Virus record (IMG/VR): IMGVR_UViG_3300031957_000416
Span: 1-52,141 of that record
Direction: 5' to 3' (one strand)
Source of the DNA: a virus
DNA length: 52,141 bases
Both the position numbers and the translations under genes were made by a program. Of this stretch, positions 16,605 through 21,793 are shown in pieces (within the stretch, counting starts at the first letter, position 1; each line of letters begins with the position of its first letter). The notes under the pieces were generated by a model. The model did not search any database and was not told the DNA's origin. It was given only the letters and a program-made list of their open reading frames with translations.

Positions 16605-16984
16605 GCTTCTTTTGGTGGTAGTATGAATATCCCGTGTGCAACTTTTGCATTAATATCTATTTTTTCTTTTTTAACTAGTCCTACTCTATCTAATATTTGT
16701 TTAGCTGCTTCCATTCTAATATTAGCACCAGGTATAGATCCATCATCATCAATTGCATTGGCCATGCTAATTGCAGCTTTGGGTGAATGTGCTGCTAATA
16801 CCATTTCGGCACGTTCTATGATTTGGTCTTTTAAACCTTGTACCACTTTTGGATATGAGGTGGGAGCATAGCCAGCAATTTCAGCTGCTGTTCTTGGCTC
16901 ACCATTGGCCTCACCAAATAAAGCAGATAGAAATAGTTTTTGCTTCTCAGTTAATTCTGTACTTTCTTTTTTATCTAGAAGCAT
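16601..16984 (-). CDS. Terminase small subunit (127 aa)
   Basis: The N-terminal L-T-E-K-Q-K-L-F-L-S-A-L with E-P-R-T-A-A-E-I-A-G-Y (residues 11-43) is a typical small-terminase helix-turn-helix opening. The middle forms the oligomerisation helices (R-M-E-A-A-K-Q-I-L-D-R-V-G), and the C-terminus is short and basic. The size and place just upstream of the large subunit fit. It would form the ring that recognises phage DNA for packaging. The AT-rich start has a weak ribosome site, and TAA/ATG spacing to the 40-aa gene upstream is 7 bases. Confidence 0.8.
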   Translation of the reverse strand: MLLDKKESTELTEKQKLFLSALFGEANGEPRTAAEIAGYAPTSYPKVVQGLKDQIIERAEMVLAAHSPKAAISMANAIDDDGSIPGANIRMEAAKQILDRVGLVKKEKIDINAKVAHGIFILPPKEA

Positions 16985-16991
16985 TTATTAA

Positions 16992-17114
16992 TTAAAATAT
17001 ATTTATTAAAATAACTATTGCAATAATTACAATTCCTGCAGCTTTAGCATAATCCACGATTTCCCATGTTTTATATCCCATAGCCCAGTTAACTATTGAT
17101 TTTATTTTTTCCAT
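16992..17114 (-). CDS. Single-pass membrane microprotein (40 aa)
   Basis: The ATG at 17112-17114, preceded by AGGAGATAAT, opens a 40-codon frame. The N-terminal half is polar (M-E-K-I-K-S-I-V-N-W-A-M) and the C-terminal half is one hydrophobic helix (A-A-G-I-V-I-I-A-I-V-I-L-I-N-I-F). It is tightly packed between neighbours. A small inner-membrane protein, perhaps a holin-like or superinfection factor, would fit; there is no family evidence. Confidence 0.6.
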   Translation of the reverse strand: MEKIKSIVNWAMGYKTWEIVDYAKAAGIVIIAIVILINIF

Positions 17115-17124
17115 ATTATCTCCT

Positions 17125-17391
17125 TTAGCAATTCCATGCTCTTAATGATTTATTAATTCTACTATTAGGGTCATTAGCTGTTTTTTTAGAAGTTAACTTT
17201 TTCTTCATACCCTTCATTCTTGCACAAAAAGACGCTCTTCTTTTATTTCCTACCTTTTTACTAGGTGCTTTAAGATTACGTTTCTTTCCTGTTTTAGTTT
17301 TTCCTTTATTATAAGACGCACGACCTTTAGCATTTAATCCACCTTTAGGATTCTTGCCTTCTTTTCTCTGCCATGCTGGGGTCTTTGCCAT
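17125..17391 (-). CDS. Conserved basic marine-phage protein (88 aa, DUF6321-like)
   Basis: A strongly basic protein: W-Q-R-K-E-G-K-N-P-K-G-G-L-N near the start, S-F-C-A-R-M-K-G-M-K-K-K in the middle, and N-D-P-N-S-R-I-N-K-S-L-R-A-W at the end. I recall this exact arrangement from many marine phages as DUF6321 (from memory, not checked). A nucleic-acid- or capsid-binding role would fit the charge. Its start overlaps the upstream stop by one base. Possibly packaged with DNA; function not known. Confidence 0.75.
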   Translation of the reverse strand: MAKTPAWQRKEGKNPKGGLNAKGRASYNKGKTKTGKKRNLKAPSKKVGNKRRASFCARMKGMKKKLTSKKTANDPNSRINKSLRAWNC

Positions 17392-17639
17392 TATGAAAAC
17401 TTTCTATACTTTCTTACTTTATTTGCAATACTTTTTGGCTGTTTAGAAACTTGTTTACCTTTTGCTTTAGCCTTTCGTTTTGCTTTTGTGGTCGCAGCAT
17501 ATTCTGATGATGATAATGCTTTAATAGCCTTTTCAGGAAGATAGCGTTCACCAGTTACAGAAGATTTTTTCCCTGACTTAGTTCGCCACTTTTGTTTACC
17601 CCATGCTTTTAAACTTCTTTGACTTTTTTTTAGTGCCAT
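17391..17639 (-). CDS. Basic conserved protein, C-terminal-half type (82 aa)
   Basis: Residues 12-45 (W-G-K-Q-K-W-R-T-K-S-G-K, then T-G-E-R-Y-L-P-E-K-A-I-K-A-L-S) and K-Q-P-K-S-I-A-N-K-V-R-K-Y match, from memory, the second half of a basic protein widespread in marine phages and large algal viruses (DUF5872-like). The first half of that family resembles the separate 59-aa gene at 17730-17909. So this appears to be one half of a split protein. Its start lies inside the 3' end of the EF-hand-like gene at 17596-17730. Confidence 0.7.
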   Translation of the reverse strand: MALKKSQRSLKAWGKQKWRTKSGKKSSVTGERYLPEKAIKALSSSEYAATTKAKRKAKAKGKQVSKQPKSIANKVRKYRKFS

Positions 17640-17730
17640 TTTTTTTCTTTTTCTTTAATAATTTAAAGTCTATTTTTGAAATTTTACCATCTTTATTTTT
17701 ATCTAATTTCTTTTGATTACCTTTAAGCAT
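17596..17730 (-). CDS. EF-hand-like microprotein (44 aa)
   Basis: From the ATG at 17728-17730, with AGGAGG upstream, 44 codons are open. Residues 10-21 read D-K-N-K-D-G-K-I-S-K-I-D, which fits the calcium-binding EF-hand loop (acidic or polar at loop positions 1, 3, 5, Gly at 6, Ile at 8, Asp at 12). The rest is Lys-rich and overlaps the next gene by 44 bases. A single EF hand usually works as a dimer. Loop match is clear; calcium binding untested. Confidence 0.55.
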   Translation of the reverse strand: MLKGNQKKLDKNKDGKISKIDFKLLKKKKKNGTKKKSKKFKSMG

Positions 17731-17909
17731 TATTTATATCCTCCTCCTGCTTTTTTATATGCTTTAGCTAGTGCCTGTGCCTTACGAGCAGACCACTTAC
17801 CAGCAGCTGTGCCATGAGAGGCTTGTGCTTTAATTCTATTGAATATACGTTTTCTTTTTCCAGGCTGTGTATAATTGCCTGCTTTATTTACTGTGCTTTT
17901 CTTCGCCAT
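17730..17909 (-). CDS. Basic conserved protein, N-terminal-half type (59 aa)
   Basis: From the ATG at 17907-17909 a 59-codon frame ends in TAATG, sharing one base with the start of the EF-hand gene. The segment G-K-W-S-A-R-K-A-Q-A-L-A-K-A-Y and terminal K-K-A-G-G-G-Y-K match my memory of the first half of the DUF5872-like family, whose second half resembles 17391-17639. High Lys/Arg content suggests nucleic-acid binding. Confidence 0.6.
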   Translation of the reverse strand: MAKKSTVNKAGNYTQPGKRKRIFNRIKAQASHGTAAGKWSARKAQALAKAYKKAGGGYK

Positions 17910-18084
17910 TATTTAGCCTATTATAAAAATCATCTAATGCATTATGCTCGCAGTTTGAACATTTACATACAGAACATTGTCCTCCATTACTACAATGGCA
18001 ACTATGTTCGCAGTGTTTACACATTAGGTCTATTTTCTTTTTTGATTTGTCTTGCTCTTCGGGTAGATCTTGATCTAATTGCAT
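17884..18084 (-). CDS. Cysteine-rich zinc-cluster protein (66 aa)
   Basis: Eight of the residues between about 22 and 46 are Cys (C-K-H-C-E-H-S-C-H-C, then C-S-V-C-K-C-S-N-C) interspersed with His, which suggests one or two zinc sites. Flanks are charged (D-L-P-E-E-Q-D-K-S-K-K-K at the start; R-L-N-N-G-E-E-K-H-S-K at the end). AAGGAG precedes the ATG. It overlaps the next gene by 26 bases. Nucleic-acid or protein binding via zinc is the natural reading; no family known to me. Confidence 0.7.
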   Translation of the reverse strand: MQLDQDLPEEQDKSKKKIDLMCKHCEHSCHCSNGGQCSVCKCSNCEHNALDDFYNRLNNGEEKHSK

Positions 18085-18139
18085 GGGCTTGCTCCTTAGA
18101 CTTTTTATTAAGTAAATCTGCTAGTTGTGCAAATGTCAT
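18017..18139 (-). CDS. Small basic protein, overlapping (40 aa)
   Basis: ATG at 18137-18139 (a second ATG directly upstream at 18140-18142) opens 40 codons: MTFAQLADLLNKKSKEQ..., then H-A-I-R-S-R-S-T-R-R-A-R-Q-I-K-K. The amphipathic N-terminal helix and Arg-rich tail look protein-like. The gene overlaps the Cys-rich gene by 68 bases and lacks a good ribosome site. Kept because similar short proteins occur here in related phages as I recall them; moderate doubt. Confidence 0.45.
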   Translation of the reverse strand: MTFAQLADLLNKKSKEQAHAIRSRSTRRARQIKKENRPNV

Positions 18140-18185
18140 CATGATATTACTATTAGTAAACCTTTTGTTTTTTTATTTGATTTTT

Positions 18186-18269
18186 TTACTTTTTTTTTCC
18201 GTTTTTTTTCATCGGCTTTTTATTTTTCATATTCTTTTTATTCTTTGCAGTTTTTTTCATTCCTCGCAT
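18186..18269 (-). CDS. Lysine-rich microprotein (27 aa)
   Basis: The ATG at 18267-18269 has AGGAG six bases upstream and opens 27 codons (MRGMKKTAKNKKNMKNKK...), with about half the residues Lys. It overlaps the end of the 178-aa gene by 13 bases. Such a composition suits binding to DNA or acidic virion proteins. Very short, so coding status rests on the ribosome site and the surrounding run of similar basic microproteins. Confidence 0.45.
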   Translation of the reverse strand: MRGMKKTAKNKKNMKNKKPMKKNGKKK

Positions 18270-18793
18270 AATAGTCTCCTATAAGTTTTACGTTTATTTA
18301 CTGTGGATTCATAGTAGTCTTGTGGCCAAGATTTATAGAATCCTATTTTATTTAAGTTAGAACTTGCTTTTTCTAACTCTTCGAATGGCTGAATAAGCAC
18401 CATAAGAAACTCGTTGTCTGATTCCCAGTCTGTATTCTCTAAAAACTCTACAGGTTCAAGGTTATCGCCTGGGTGTGATGCCATCAGGTATATATCCTGT
18501 GGCACAAATACATGGTTTAGTGCATGAACATAGCTATCTAGCTCGTCTGCTGTTACTTCTAAGTCTGGACATGCTACAATACAGATCTTTTTACCAGATT
18601 CTGTAAACTTATTACATTGGTTTACAACTGTTTGTAGTAATTTTTCCCCAGATTCCTCTACAACTATGTTAACTTGCCCAGATATCCTAGCTTTTTTAGC
18701 ATAAGGACATACAGGTTTGTCTCCTAACTCTTTGTTTGGCAGTTCTAAGAAGTCTTTTGACCAGGATATGATGTCTTCTTCAATTGTTCGCAC
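18257..18793 (-). CDS. Conserved hypothetical protein (178 aa, faint DUF1415 resemblance)
   Basis: The likely start is the GTG at 18791-18793; no in-frame ATG lies nearby. Residues 1-45 (I-S-W-S-K-D-F-L-E-L-P, then V-C-P-Y-A-K-K-A-R-I-S-G-Q-V) recall the W...CPFAK...GQV signature of DUF1415 proteins, and the H-A-L-N-H-V-F, L-M-A-S-H-P-G-D segments (about 90-107) could be a second conserved block. It is the first large gene of the leftward late block. The function of DUF1415 itself is unknown, so this gives no role. Soluble, no membrane segments. Confidence 0.6.
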   Translation of the reverse strand: MRTIEEDIISWSKDFLELPNKELGDKPVCPYAKKARISGQVNIVVEESGEKLLQTVVNQCNKFTESGKKICIVACPDLEVTADELDSYVHALNHVFVPQDIYLMASHPGDNLEPVEFLENTDWESDNEFLMVLIQPFEELEKASSNLNKIGFYKSWPQDYYESTVNKRKTYRRLLCEE

Positions 18794-18906
18794 TGGTTAT
18801 CGTTAGTTTTTTTAGATTTTTTCCTAAATATACTGTTAAAATGGTCTTCATCAAAGTGATGATAATGGCTCGGTCGCCAATAACTCTTAAATGTTCTTAT
18901 TGCCAT
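18745..18906 (-). CDS. Small His/Arg-rich protein (53 aa)
   Basis: The ATG at 18904-18906 opens 53 codons (MAIRTFKSYWRPSHYHHFDE...), with a His-rich S-H-Y-H-H-F-D-E-D-H-F stretch and a Lys-rich tail. It is the first frame downstream of the minus-strand promoter at 19004-19032 and overlaps the following gene by 49 bases. No clear ribosome site is present, so it may be weakly translated or not real. No family recognised. Confidence 0.45.
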   Translation of the reverse strand: MAIRTFKSYWRPSHYHHFDEDHFNSIFRKKSKKTNDNQCEQLKKTSYPGQKTS

Positions 18907-18929
18907 ACAAAAAATTCGTTAAATATCAT

Positions 18930-18992
18930 GTAGTTACCGTGAATGTCCATGGTTTTATAATGTTTTATTGTGTGTGACCCTTTGGTAACTAC
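18930..18992 (-). promoter_or_regulatory. Inverted repeat in the leader of the leftward transcript
   Basis: GTAGTTACC (18930-18938) and GGTAACTAC (18984-18992) form a perfect 9-bp inverted repeat around a 45-base loop. It lies just downstream of the minus promoter and before the first gene, so the leader RNA could fold into a long hairpin that encloses a possible 17-codon upstream frame starting with the ATG whose complement is 18949-18951. Repeat seen; effect unknown. Confidence 0.55.
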
Positions 18993-19003
18993 TAATTATA
19001 TAT

Positions 19004-19032
19004 ATTATACACACAGATAGCGATTCTGTCAA
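19004..19032 (-). promoter_or_regulatory. Perfect-consensus sigma70 promoter, leftward
   Basis: On the minus strand TTGACA (19027-19032), a 17-base spacer and TATAAT (19004-19009) match the bacterial consensus exactly. The start would be near 18997, about 90 bases before the 53-aa gene. It is the evident promoter for the leftward small-gene, terminase and head block. It lies back to back with the rightward promoter, the two -35 boxes separated by 19 bases. Confidence 0.85.
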
Positions 19033-19051
19033 TACATTTTTTATTTTTTTA

Positions 19052-19080
19052 TTGACAAAATCGAAATAGGGGTGTATAAT
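19052..19080 (+). promoter_or_regulatory. Perfect-consensus sigma70 promoter, rightward
   Basis: TTGACA (19052-19057), 17-base spacer, TATAAT (19075-19080): a full consensus match. The next real gene in this direction starts only at 20864; what lies immediately downstream is a structured stretch with no sizeable plus-strand gene and then a minus-strand gene. So it would make a noncoding or antisense RNA unless it reads through to 20864. Mirror partner of the leftward promoter at 19004-19032. Confidence 0.85.
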
Positions 19081-19305
19081 GGTATTAGGGCCTCCCCCCA
19101 GGGCCTTATATGTATTACATAATGACCTATTAGGGACTCCTATGTGGAGGTGGGACCCCTACAGAGTCCATACTAATGTGGCCACCAAAGTGGTTTACAT
19201 AGATTTATAGTAATTTTCCAGCAATGGCGTATAGGATATATAGGGTACCCCCCCTGGCAACCTGCATGGTACACCTAAGTTTTTGAAATGTATATCTTTT
19301 TGATC

Positions 19306-19322
19306 TATATCAAGCTGATATA
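19306..19322. promoter_or_regulatory. 17-bp palindromic operator-like site, copy 1
   Basis: TATATCA-AGC-TGATATA is a 7+7 inverted repeat. The same site with one central change (TATATCA-ATC-TGATATA), followed by the same AGG, occurs at 20691-20707. The two copies bracket the orphan gene 19583-20512. Such paired palindromes are typical of repressor or initiator binding sites; the binder is unknown. Confidence 0.55.
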
Positions 19323-19530
19323 GGTGGGGACTATAAGAATAAATTTAAAATACTATTAAGAATTCTTTTATGGTTAATATAATTTTAGAAGTGAGGGCAT
19401 ACATTGAGGCGTATCTATTGAGTGAATTGTAAACCACTTAATAAAACTTTAATGGGTGGACATGGGTGTATCTATGAAAGTTTTTGGTAGGGTGTCTTTA
19501 ATGGTGAGGCCAAAAAAATTAGGCATAAAA

Positions 19531-19562
19531 AAAGAGCCATCAAAATTAATCAATGGCTCTTT
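19531..19562 (-). terminator. Terminator after the orphan minus-strand gene
   Basis: AAAGAGCCAT (19531-19540) pairs perfectly with ATGGCTCTTT (19553-19562) around a 12-base AT-rich loop. On the minus strand the hairpin runs into TTTTTTT, making a good rho-independent terminator 20 bases after the stop of the 309-aa gene. In the plus direction only TTTAATT follows, so it would stop rightward transcripts weakly. Confidence 0.85.
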
Positions 19563-19582
19563 AATTGTTAGTTAATTAATGG

Positions 19583-20512
19583 CTAAGCAACTTGAGAATG
19601 TTCCTCAATTCCACCATCGACAACTGGTGCTTTGTTATAATCATTAATGGTGTTTCTTAAATTTCTAAACACTTTTAAATGATCGGCTTTCAACTTCTCA
19701 TCAACTTGAACAGTCGTATTGTTCTCATCATCTTGATCAAAGTTATTCTCATCATTGACATAGTTAACCATTGCAGAAAAGAAGTTCACCATCTTTTGAT
19801 TGTGTGATAATGCTTCTTTTATCTCATCAAGATCAATTAAAGTTTTTTCTGCAAGTTCATCATATTTAAATGATATCTCTTTGTTGCCTTGCTTCTGCTC
19901 TTTTTTGCTAGGCACTTTAATAAAACTATTTAATAGTTTATTAAATGTGTCCTCATTGATTGACTCAATTTTTCTTAGCAATGATTTTTGCCTTGTCGCT
20001 TCTGATTCAATTCCAAAAATTCTATTGTAAACTTTTGGAATCTCTTTTAATGGTTGCCTTGCGTGTGCTGGTGTAAAATCATCTTTTACATTTGCATATT
20101 CACTGACGACAACAAAGACATTATTTCTAAAATAAAAATAAGGGCTATCTGCACTATTTCTATTTTTTGTATTGTCCTCGTCATTTTCTTTGTAGTACCA
20201 TACAAGAGAAATCAAAATTGCATTTGATACATTATTTTCAAAAGTGGTGTTTCTCTCACTTGTAATGATACCATCATCGTTTTTAGTTTCTCCCTCATAC
20301 TCAGCAAGAGAAAAAATTCTCTCTTTTAAAGTATCAGTTTCTATACTATTGCCTCTATACTCGGTATTGAGCCATGACAGTATAAGAGTTGCAAAGTCAT
20401 TGATCGTTTGAGCACTTGTGCTCTTTTGTGTATCTATCAAATTCTTTTTTGCGAATTTTGATAGTGCCATTTCATTTTTAGCATTTTCTTTTCTAATGTC
20501 TATTGTAGTCAT
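19583..20512 (-). CDS. Orphan gene, unknown function (309 aa)
   Basis: A soluble, highly charged protein (many D, E, N, K), helical in the first 130 residues with a F-A-T-L-I-L-S-W-L-N and A-I-L-I-S-L-V-W-Y-Y segment. A Lys/Glu hinge lies near 205-215 (S-K-K-E-Q-K-Q-G-N-K-E), and the tail is acidic. No enzyme motif, cysteine cluster or HTH is obvious. It stands alone on the minus strand between the two divergent blocks, with its own terminator, and is bracketed by two copies of the 17-bp palindrome. A regulator, replication initiator or host-takeover protein would fit the place, but nothing in the sequence decides. Confidence 0.75.
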   Translation of the reverse strand: MTTIDIRKENAKNEMALSKFAKKNLIDTQKSTSAQTINDFATLILSWLNTEYRGNSIETDTLKERIFSLAEYEGETKNDDGIITSERNTTFENNVSNAILISLVWYYKENDEDNTKNRNSADSPYFYFRNNVFVVVSEYANVKDDFTPAHARQPLKEIPKVYNRIFGIESEATRQKSLLRKIESINEDTFNKLLNSFIKVPSKKEQKQGNKEISFKYDELAEKTLIDLDEIKEALSHNQKMVNFFSAMVNYVNDENNFDQDDENNTTVQVDEKLKADHLKVFRNLRNTINDYNKAPVVDGGIEEHSQVA

Positions 20513-20629
20513 TTAGTTTTCTTTTCTTGAAAGTTCTATTTATAAAAAATATTTGATTCAAACAACTTTCAAAATTTCAAATCAAATCATTATTAAAAGT
20601 ATCAAAGTTTTTAAAATTAATCAAGTCAT

Positions 20630-20683
20630 TGATTTCATTAAATATTACTTGCTGACATCAGCACAATTTATTCAATGAAATCA
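20630..20683. repeat. Nested inverted repeats (possible origin or cruciform)
   Basis: An outer pair TGATTTCATT (20630-20639) / AATGAAATCA (20674-20683), perfect over 10 bp, encloses a perfect inner palindrome TGCTGA-CA-TCAGCA (20650-20663). It lies in the 351-base gene-free stretch 20513-20863, in very AT-rich DNA just upstream of a 17-bp palindrome and the early promoter. Nested repeats in such a place suggest an initiator or repressor site. The rest of the stretch (20513-20629) holds only AT-rich DNA with TTTGAAA-type half repeats. Confidence 0.5.
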
Positions 20684-20690
20684 GTAGACA

Positions 20691-20707
20691 TATATCAATC
20701 TGATATA
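20691..20707. promoter_or_regulatory. 17-bp palindromic operator-like site, copy 2
   Basis: TATATCA-ATC-TGATATA followed by AGG, the partner of the copy at 19306-19322, differing in one central base. It lies ~90 bases upstream of the early promoter at 20799-20827 and just downstream of the nested inverted repeats. Confidence 0.55.
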
Positions 20708-20766
20708 GGCAGCGATGCAGGTCGCAGGTTGTAATTTAATTGGCAATAATATGTCCTTGATACGAT

Positions 20767-20781
20767 AGCTCCTTTGGAGCT
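20767..20781. repeat. Small perfect hairpin upstream of the early promoter
   Basis: AGCTCC-TTT-GGAGCT forms a 6-bp stem with a 3-base loop. It ends 17 bases before the -35 box of the early promoter. No U-run follows, so a terminator is unlikely; a protein site or a processing signal is possible. Confidence 0.4.
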
Positions 20782-20798
20782 CTAGGGCCTGGCTGTGT

Positions 20799-20827
20799 TT
20801 GACTCCAGGACCTGGCGGTTGTATACT
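20799..20827 (+). promoter_or_regulatory. Main early promoter, rightward
   Basis: TTGACT (20799-20804), a 17-base spacer and TATACT (20822-20827) give a near-consensus sigma70 promoter; each box has one change. The start near 20834 gives a ~30-base leader with AAGGAG (20853-20858) before the ATG at 20864. It faces the whole early and replication block and is the obvious source of its first transcripts. Confidence 0.85.
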
Positions 20828-20836
20828 TAAAGTATA
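20805..20836. promoter_or_regulatory. Two palindromes overlapping the early promoter
   Basis: CCAGG-A-CCTGG (20805-20815) is a perfect palindrome inside the promoter spacer, and TATACTT-A-AAGTATA (20822-20836) is a perfect palindrome starting at the -10 box. Another CCTGG lies at 20788-20792, so three CCWGG words surround the -35. A bound protein would block polymerase, so these are strong operator candidates. CCWGG is also the Dcm methylation site; the phage carries a C5-cytosine methyltransferase of unknown specificity. Confidence 0.55.
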
Positions 20837-20863
20837 TCAACAACTCAAATCAAAGGAGACATT

Positions 20864-21148
20864 ATGAGTTCAAACAAAAAACTAAACACTTGTCCAGACT
20901 GTCAAGGTAATGGACATCACAAATACTTTACTGACATTTCTCAGAATAAAACGGCTACTACTTTATGTGAGACCTGCGATGGTCAAACTGTTTTATCTGA
21001 TTCAAGATATGTAAAGTTTACAGAAGAAGATAAGATACAAGCTGAAGCAAGATGGCTTGCAGTACACAAACCAAGAGCTAGAAAAACTCTACACATATCT
21101 ACTGTAATTGAAAACATTATGAAAGACTTACAGCGAGGTAATGACTAA
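20864..21148 (+). CDS. DnaJ-type zinc-module protein, first early gene (94 aa)
   Basis: Residues 10-38 contain C10-P-D-C13-Q-G-N-G and C35-E-T-C38-D-G, the C-x2-C-x-G-x-G repeats of DnaJ zinc fingers. The geometry (3, 22 and 3 residues between successive cysteines) is identical to the module inserted in this phage's DNA polymerase (C303, C306, C328, C331). The remainder is basic and helical (A-R-W-L-A-V-H-K-P-R-A-R-K). It is the first gene after the main early promoter, with AAGGAG at ideal distance. Zinc binding very likely; role unknown, possibly a partner or rival of the polymerase module. Confidence 0.75.
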   Translation: MSSNKKLNTCPDCQGNGHHKYFTDISQNKTATTLCETCDGQTVLSDSRYVKFTEEDKIQAEARWLAVHKPRARKTLHISTVIENIMKDLQRGND

Positions 21149-21261
21149 TGCCAGCGATAGTAGAAGTTTTATTAGTCGCTGCCTTTGGACTATCTCTATT
21201 AGTTCTGGCAGGTTTTGTGTTAATACAATTAATAGATCACTTTGGAGGTAACCATGAGTAA
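21148..21261 (+). CDS. Single-pass membrane microprotein (37 aa)
   Basis: The ATG at 21148-21150 overlaps the preceding stop (TAATG), suggesting coupled translation. The 37-residue product is one hydrophobic helix (V-L-L-V-A-A-F-G-L-S-L-L-V-L-A-G) with a polar end (D-H-F-G-G-N-H-E). It overlaps the next start by 8 bases. Early membrane microproteins in phages often alter the host envelope or exclude other phages; no direct evidence here. Confidence 0.6.
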   Translation: MPAIVEVLLVAAFGLSLLVLAGFVLIQLIDHFGGNHE

Positions 21262-21475
21262 AGAATCAAGGTCAGCGAGAAGAGCTATGAAACTTTTCTT
21301 TTCTGAAAAGGCAAGGAAAAGAAGATATGCTATGAACAGAAGAAGAATATTAAACTGTTGCAAAGCTGTGAGAACTGCCAAGCATTCAGATATGACAATC
21401 TTCTGGCTTAACCATGTGCAATACTTTCTAAAGAAAAGAAGGATCATTGGAACTAAGATGGAGGTGATTAAATGA
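21254..21475 (+). CDS. Small strongly basic early protein (73 aa)
   Basis: The start chosen is the ATG at 21254-21256, with GGAGG seven bases upstream. A TTG 12 bases earlier would overlap more and has no ribosome site. The protein is Arg/Lys-rich (S-A-R-R-A-M-K-L-F-F, K-A-R-K-R-R-Y-A-M-N-R-R-R-I-L) with a small hydrophobic segment (M-T-I-F-W-L-N-H-V). It probably binds nucleic acid or a host enzyme. No family recognised. Confidence 0.65.
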   Translation: MSKESRSARRAMKLFFSEKARKRRYAMNRRRILNCCKAVRTAKHSDMTIFWLNHVQYFLKKRRIIGTKMEVIK

Positions 21476-21531
21476 TTGATGCAGAAACACTAGCAGTTAT
21501 CATAAACTTTATATTTGCTTTTATTATATGA
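21472..21531 (+). CDS. Hydrophobic 19-residue peptide
   Basis: GGAGGTGATTAA leads to the ATG at 21472-21474. The frame has 19 codons, mostly hydrophobic (L-A-V-I-I-N-F-I-F-A-F-I-I), and its TGA overlaps the ATG of the next gene. It may be a tiny membrane peptide or simply a translational-coupling device for the 61-aa gene. Confidence 0.35.
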   Translation: MIDAETLAVIINFIFAFII

Positions 21532-21713
21532 TAGAAGTAGAGCCAATTACTTTTGAGTGGAATGACAATCATTCTAGATCAGAGAACTTTGATACTTGGT
21601 TGAGACGAACTAACCGAGAGCATAGAAACTATAAAGAGATAGAGTATACAAAAGAAGAAGGTTTAAAAATCTTTGATAAGCTCTATCCAGTTGGAGCTTT
21701 GTACCCAGCTTAA
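21528..21713 (+). CDS. Hypothetical early protein (61 aa)
   Basis: A 61-residue acidic protein with aromatic-rich core (P-I-T-F-E-W-N-D-N-H, then F-D-T-W-L-R-R-T-N-R-E-H) and an amphipathic C-terminal helix (E-E-G-L-K-I-F-D-K-L-Y). It overlaps the 19-codon frame as ATGA. No family recognised. It ends 80 bases before the next gene, and the gap is filled by a structured leader. Confidence 0.6.
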   Translation: MIEVEPITFEWNDNHSRSENFDTWLRRTNREHRNYKEIEYTKEEGLKIFDKLYPVGALYPA

Positions 21714-21731
21714 CATATTCCGTAAGGGATC

Positions 21732-21780
21732 CTACCTCTAGTCGTCTCCAAACTCTAGGGGTAGTGTAAACATTTGGAGA
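21732..21780 (+). promoter_or_regulatory. Pseudoknot-type leader (candidate riboswitch or translational switch)
   Basis: CTACCTCTAG (21732-21741) pairs with CTAGGGGTAG (21755-21764), 10 bp with one G-U. The 13-base loop contains TCTCCAAA (21745-21752), which is perfectly complementary to TTTGGAGA (21773-21780). That segment is part of the purine-rich tract before the ATG at 21794. Together they make an H-type pseudoknot that could hide the ribosome site. I do not recognise a known riboswitch class. Pairings are seen; ligand or protein control is inferred. Confidence 0.55.
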
Positions 21781-21793
21781 GAGAGGATAAGTT

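Larger units (their letters stand above)
19087..19562 (+). ncRNA. Candidate structured noncoding transcript / gene-free region
   Basis: This ~475-base stretch (and the whole 18907-19582 gap) holds no gene of normal size. Downstream of a perfect promoter it has several stems: GGACTC (19134-19139) with GAGTCC (19164-19169), CCAC-CAAA-GTGG near 19182-19193, and C/G-rich runs at 19090-19107 and 19247-19256. It ends at the hairpin 19531-19562. Two tiny plus frames (22 codons from 19142; 20 codons from 19224) exist but look accidental. Interpretation as an RNA gene is inference; leader or packaging-site DNA are alternatives. Confidence 0.4.

Noticed and set aside
19142-19210. 22-codon plus frame downstream of the perfect rightward promoter, with AGGGA before its ATG
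   Set aside because: Too short and compositionally unremarkable; a second 20-codon frame at 19224 is equally plausible, so both look accidental without conservation data.
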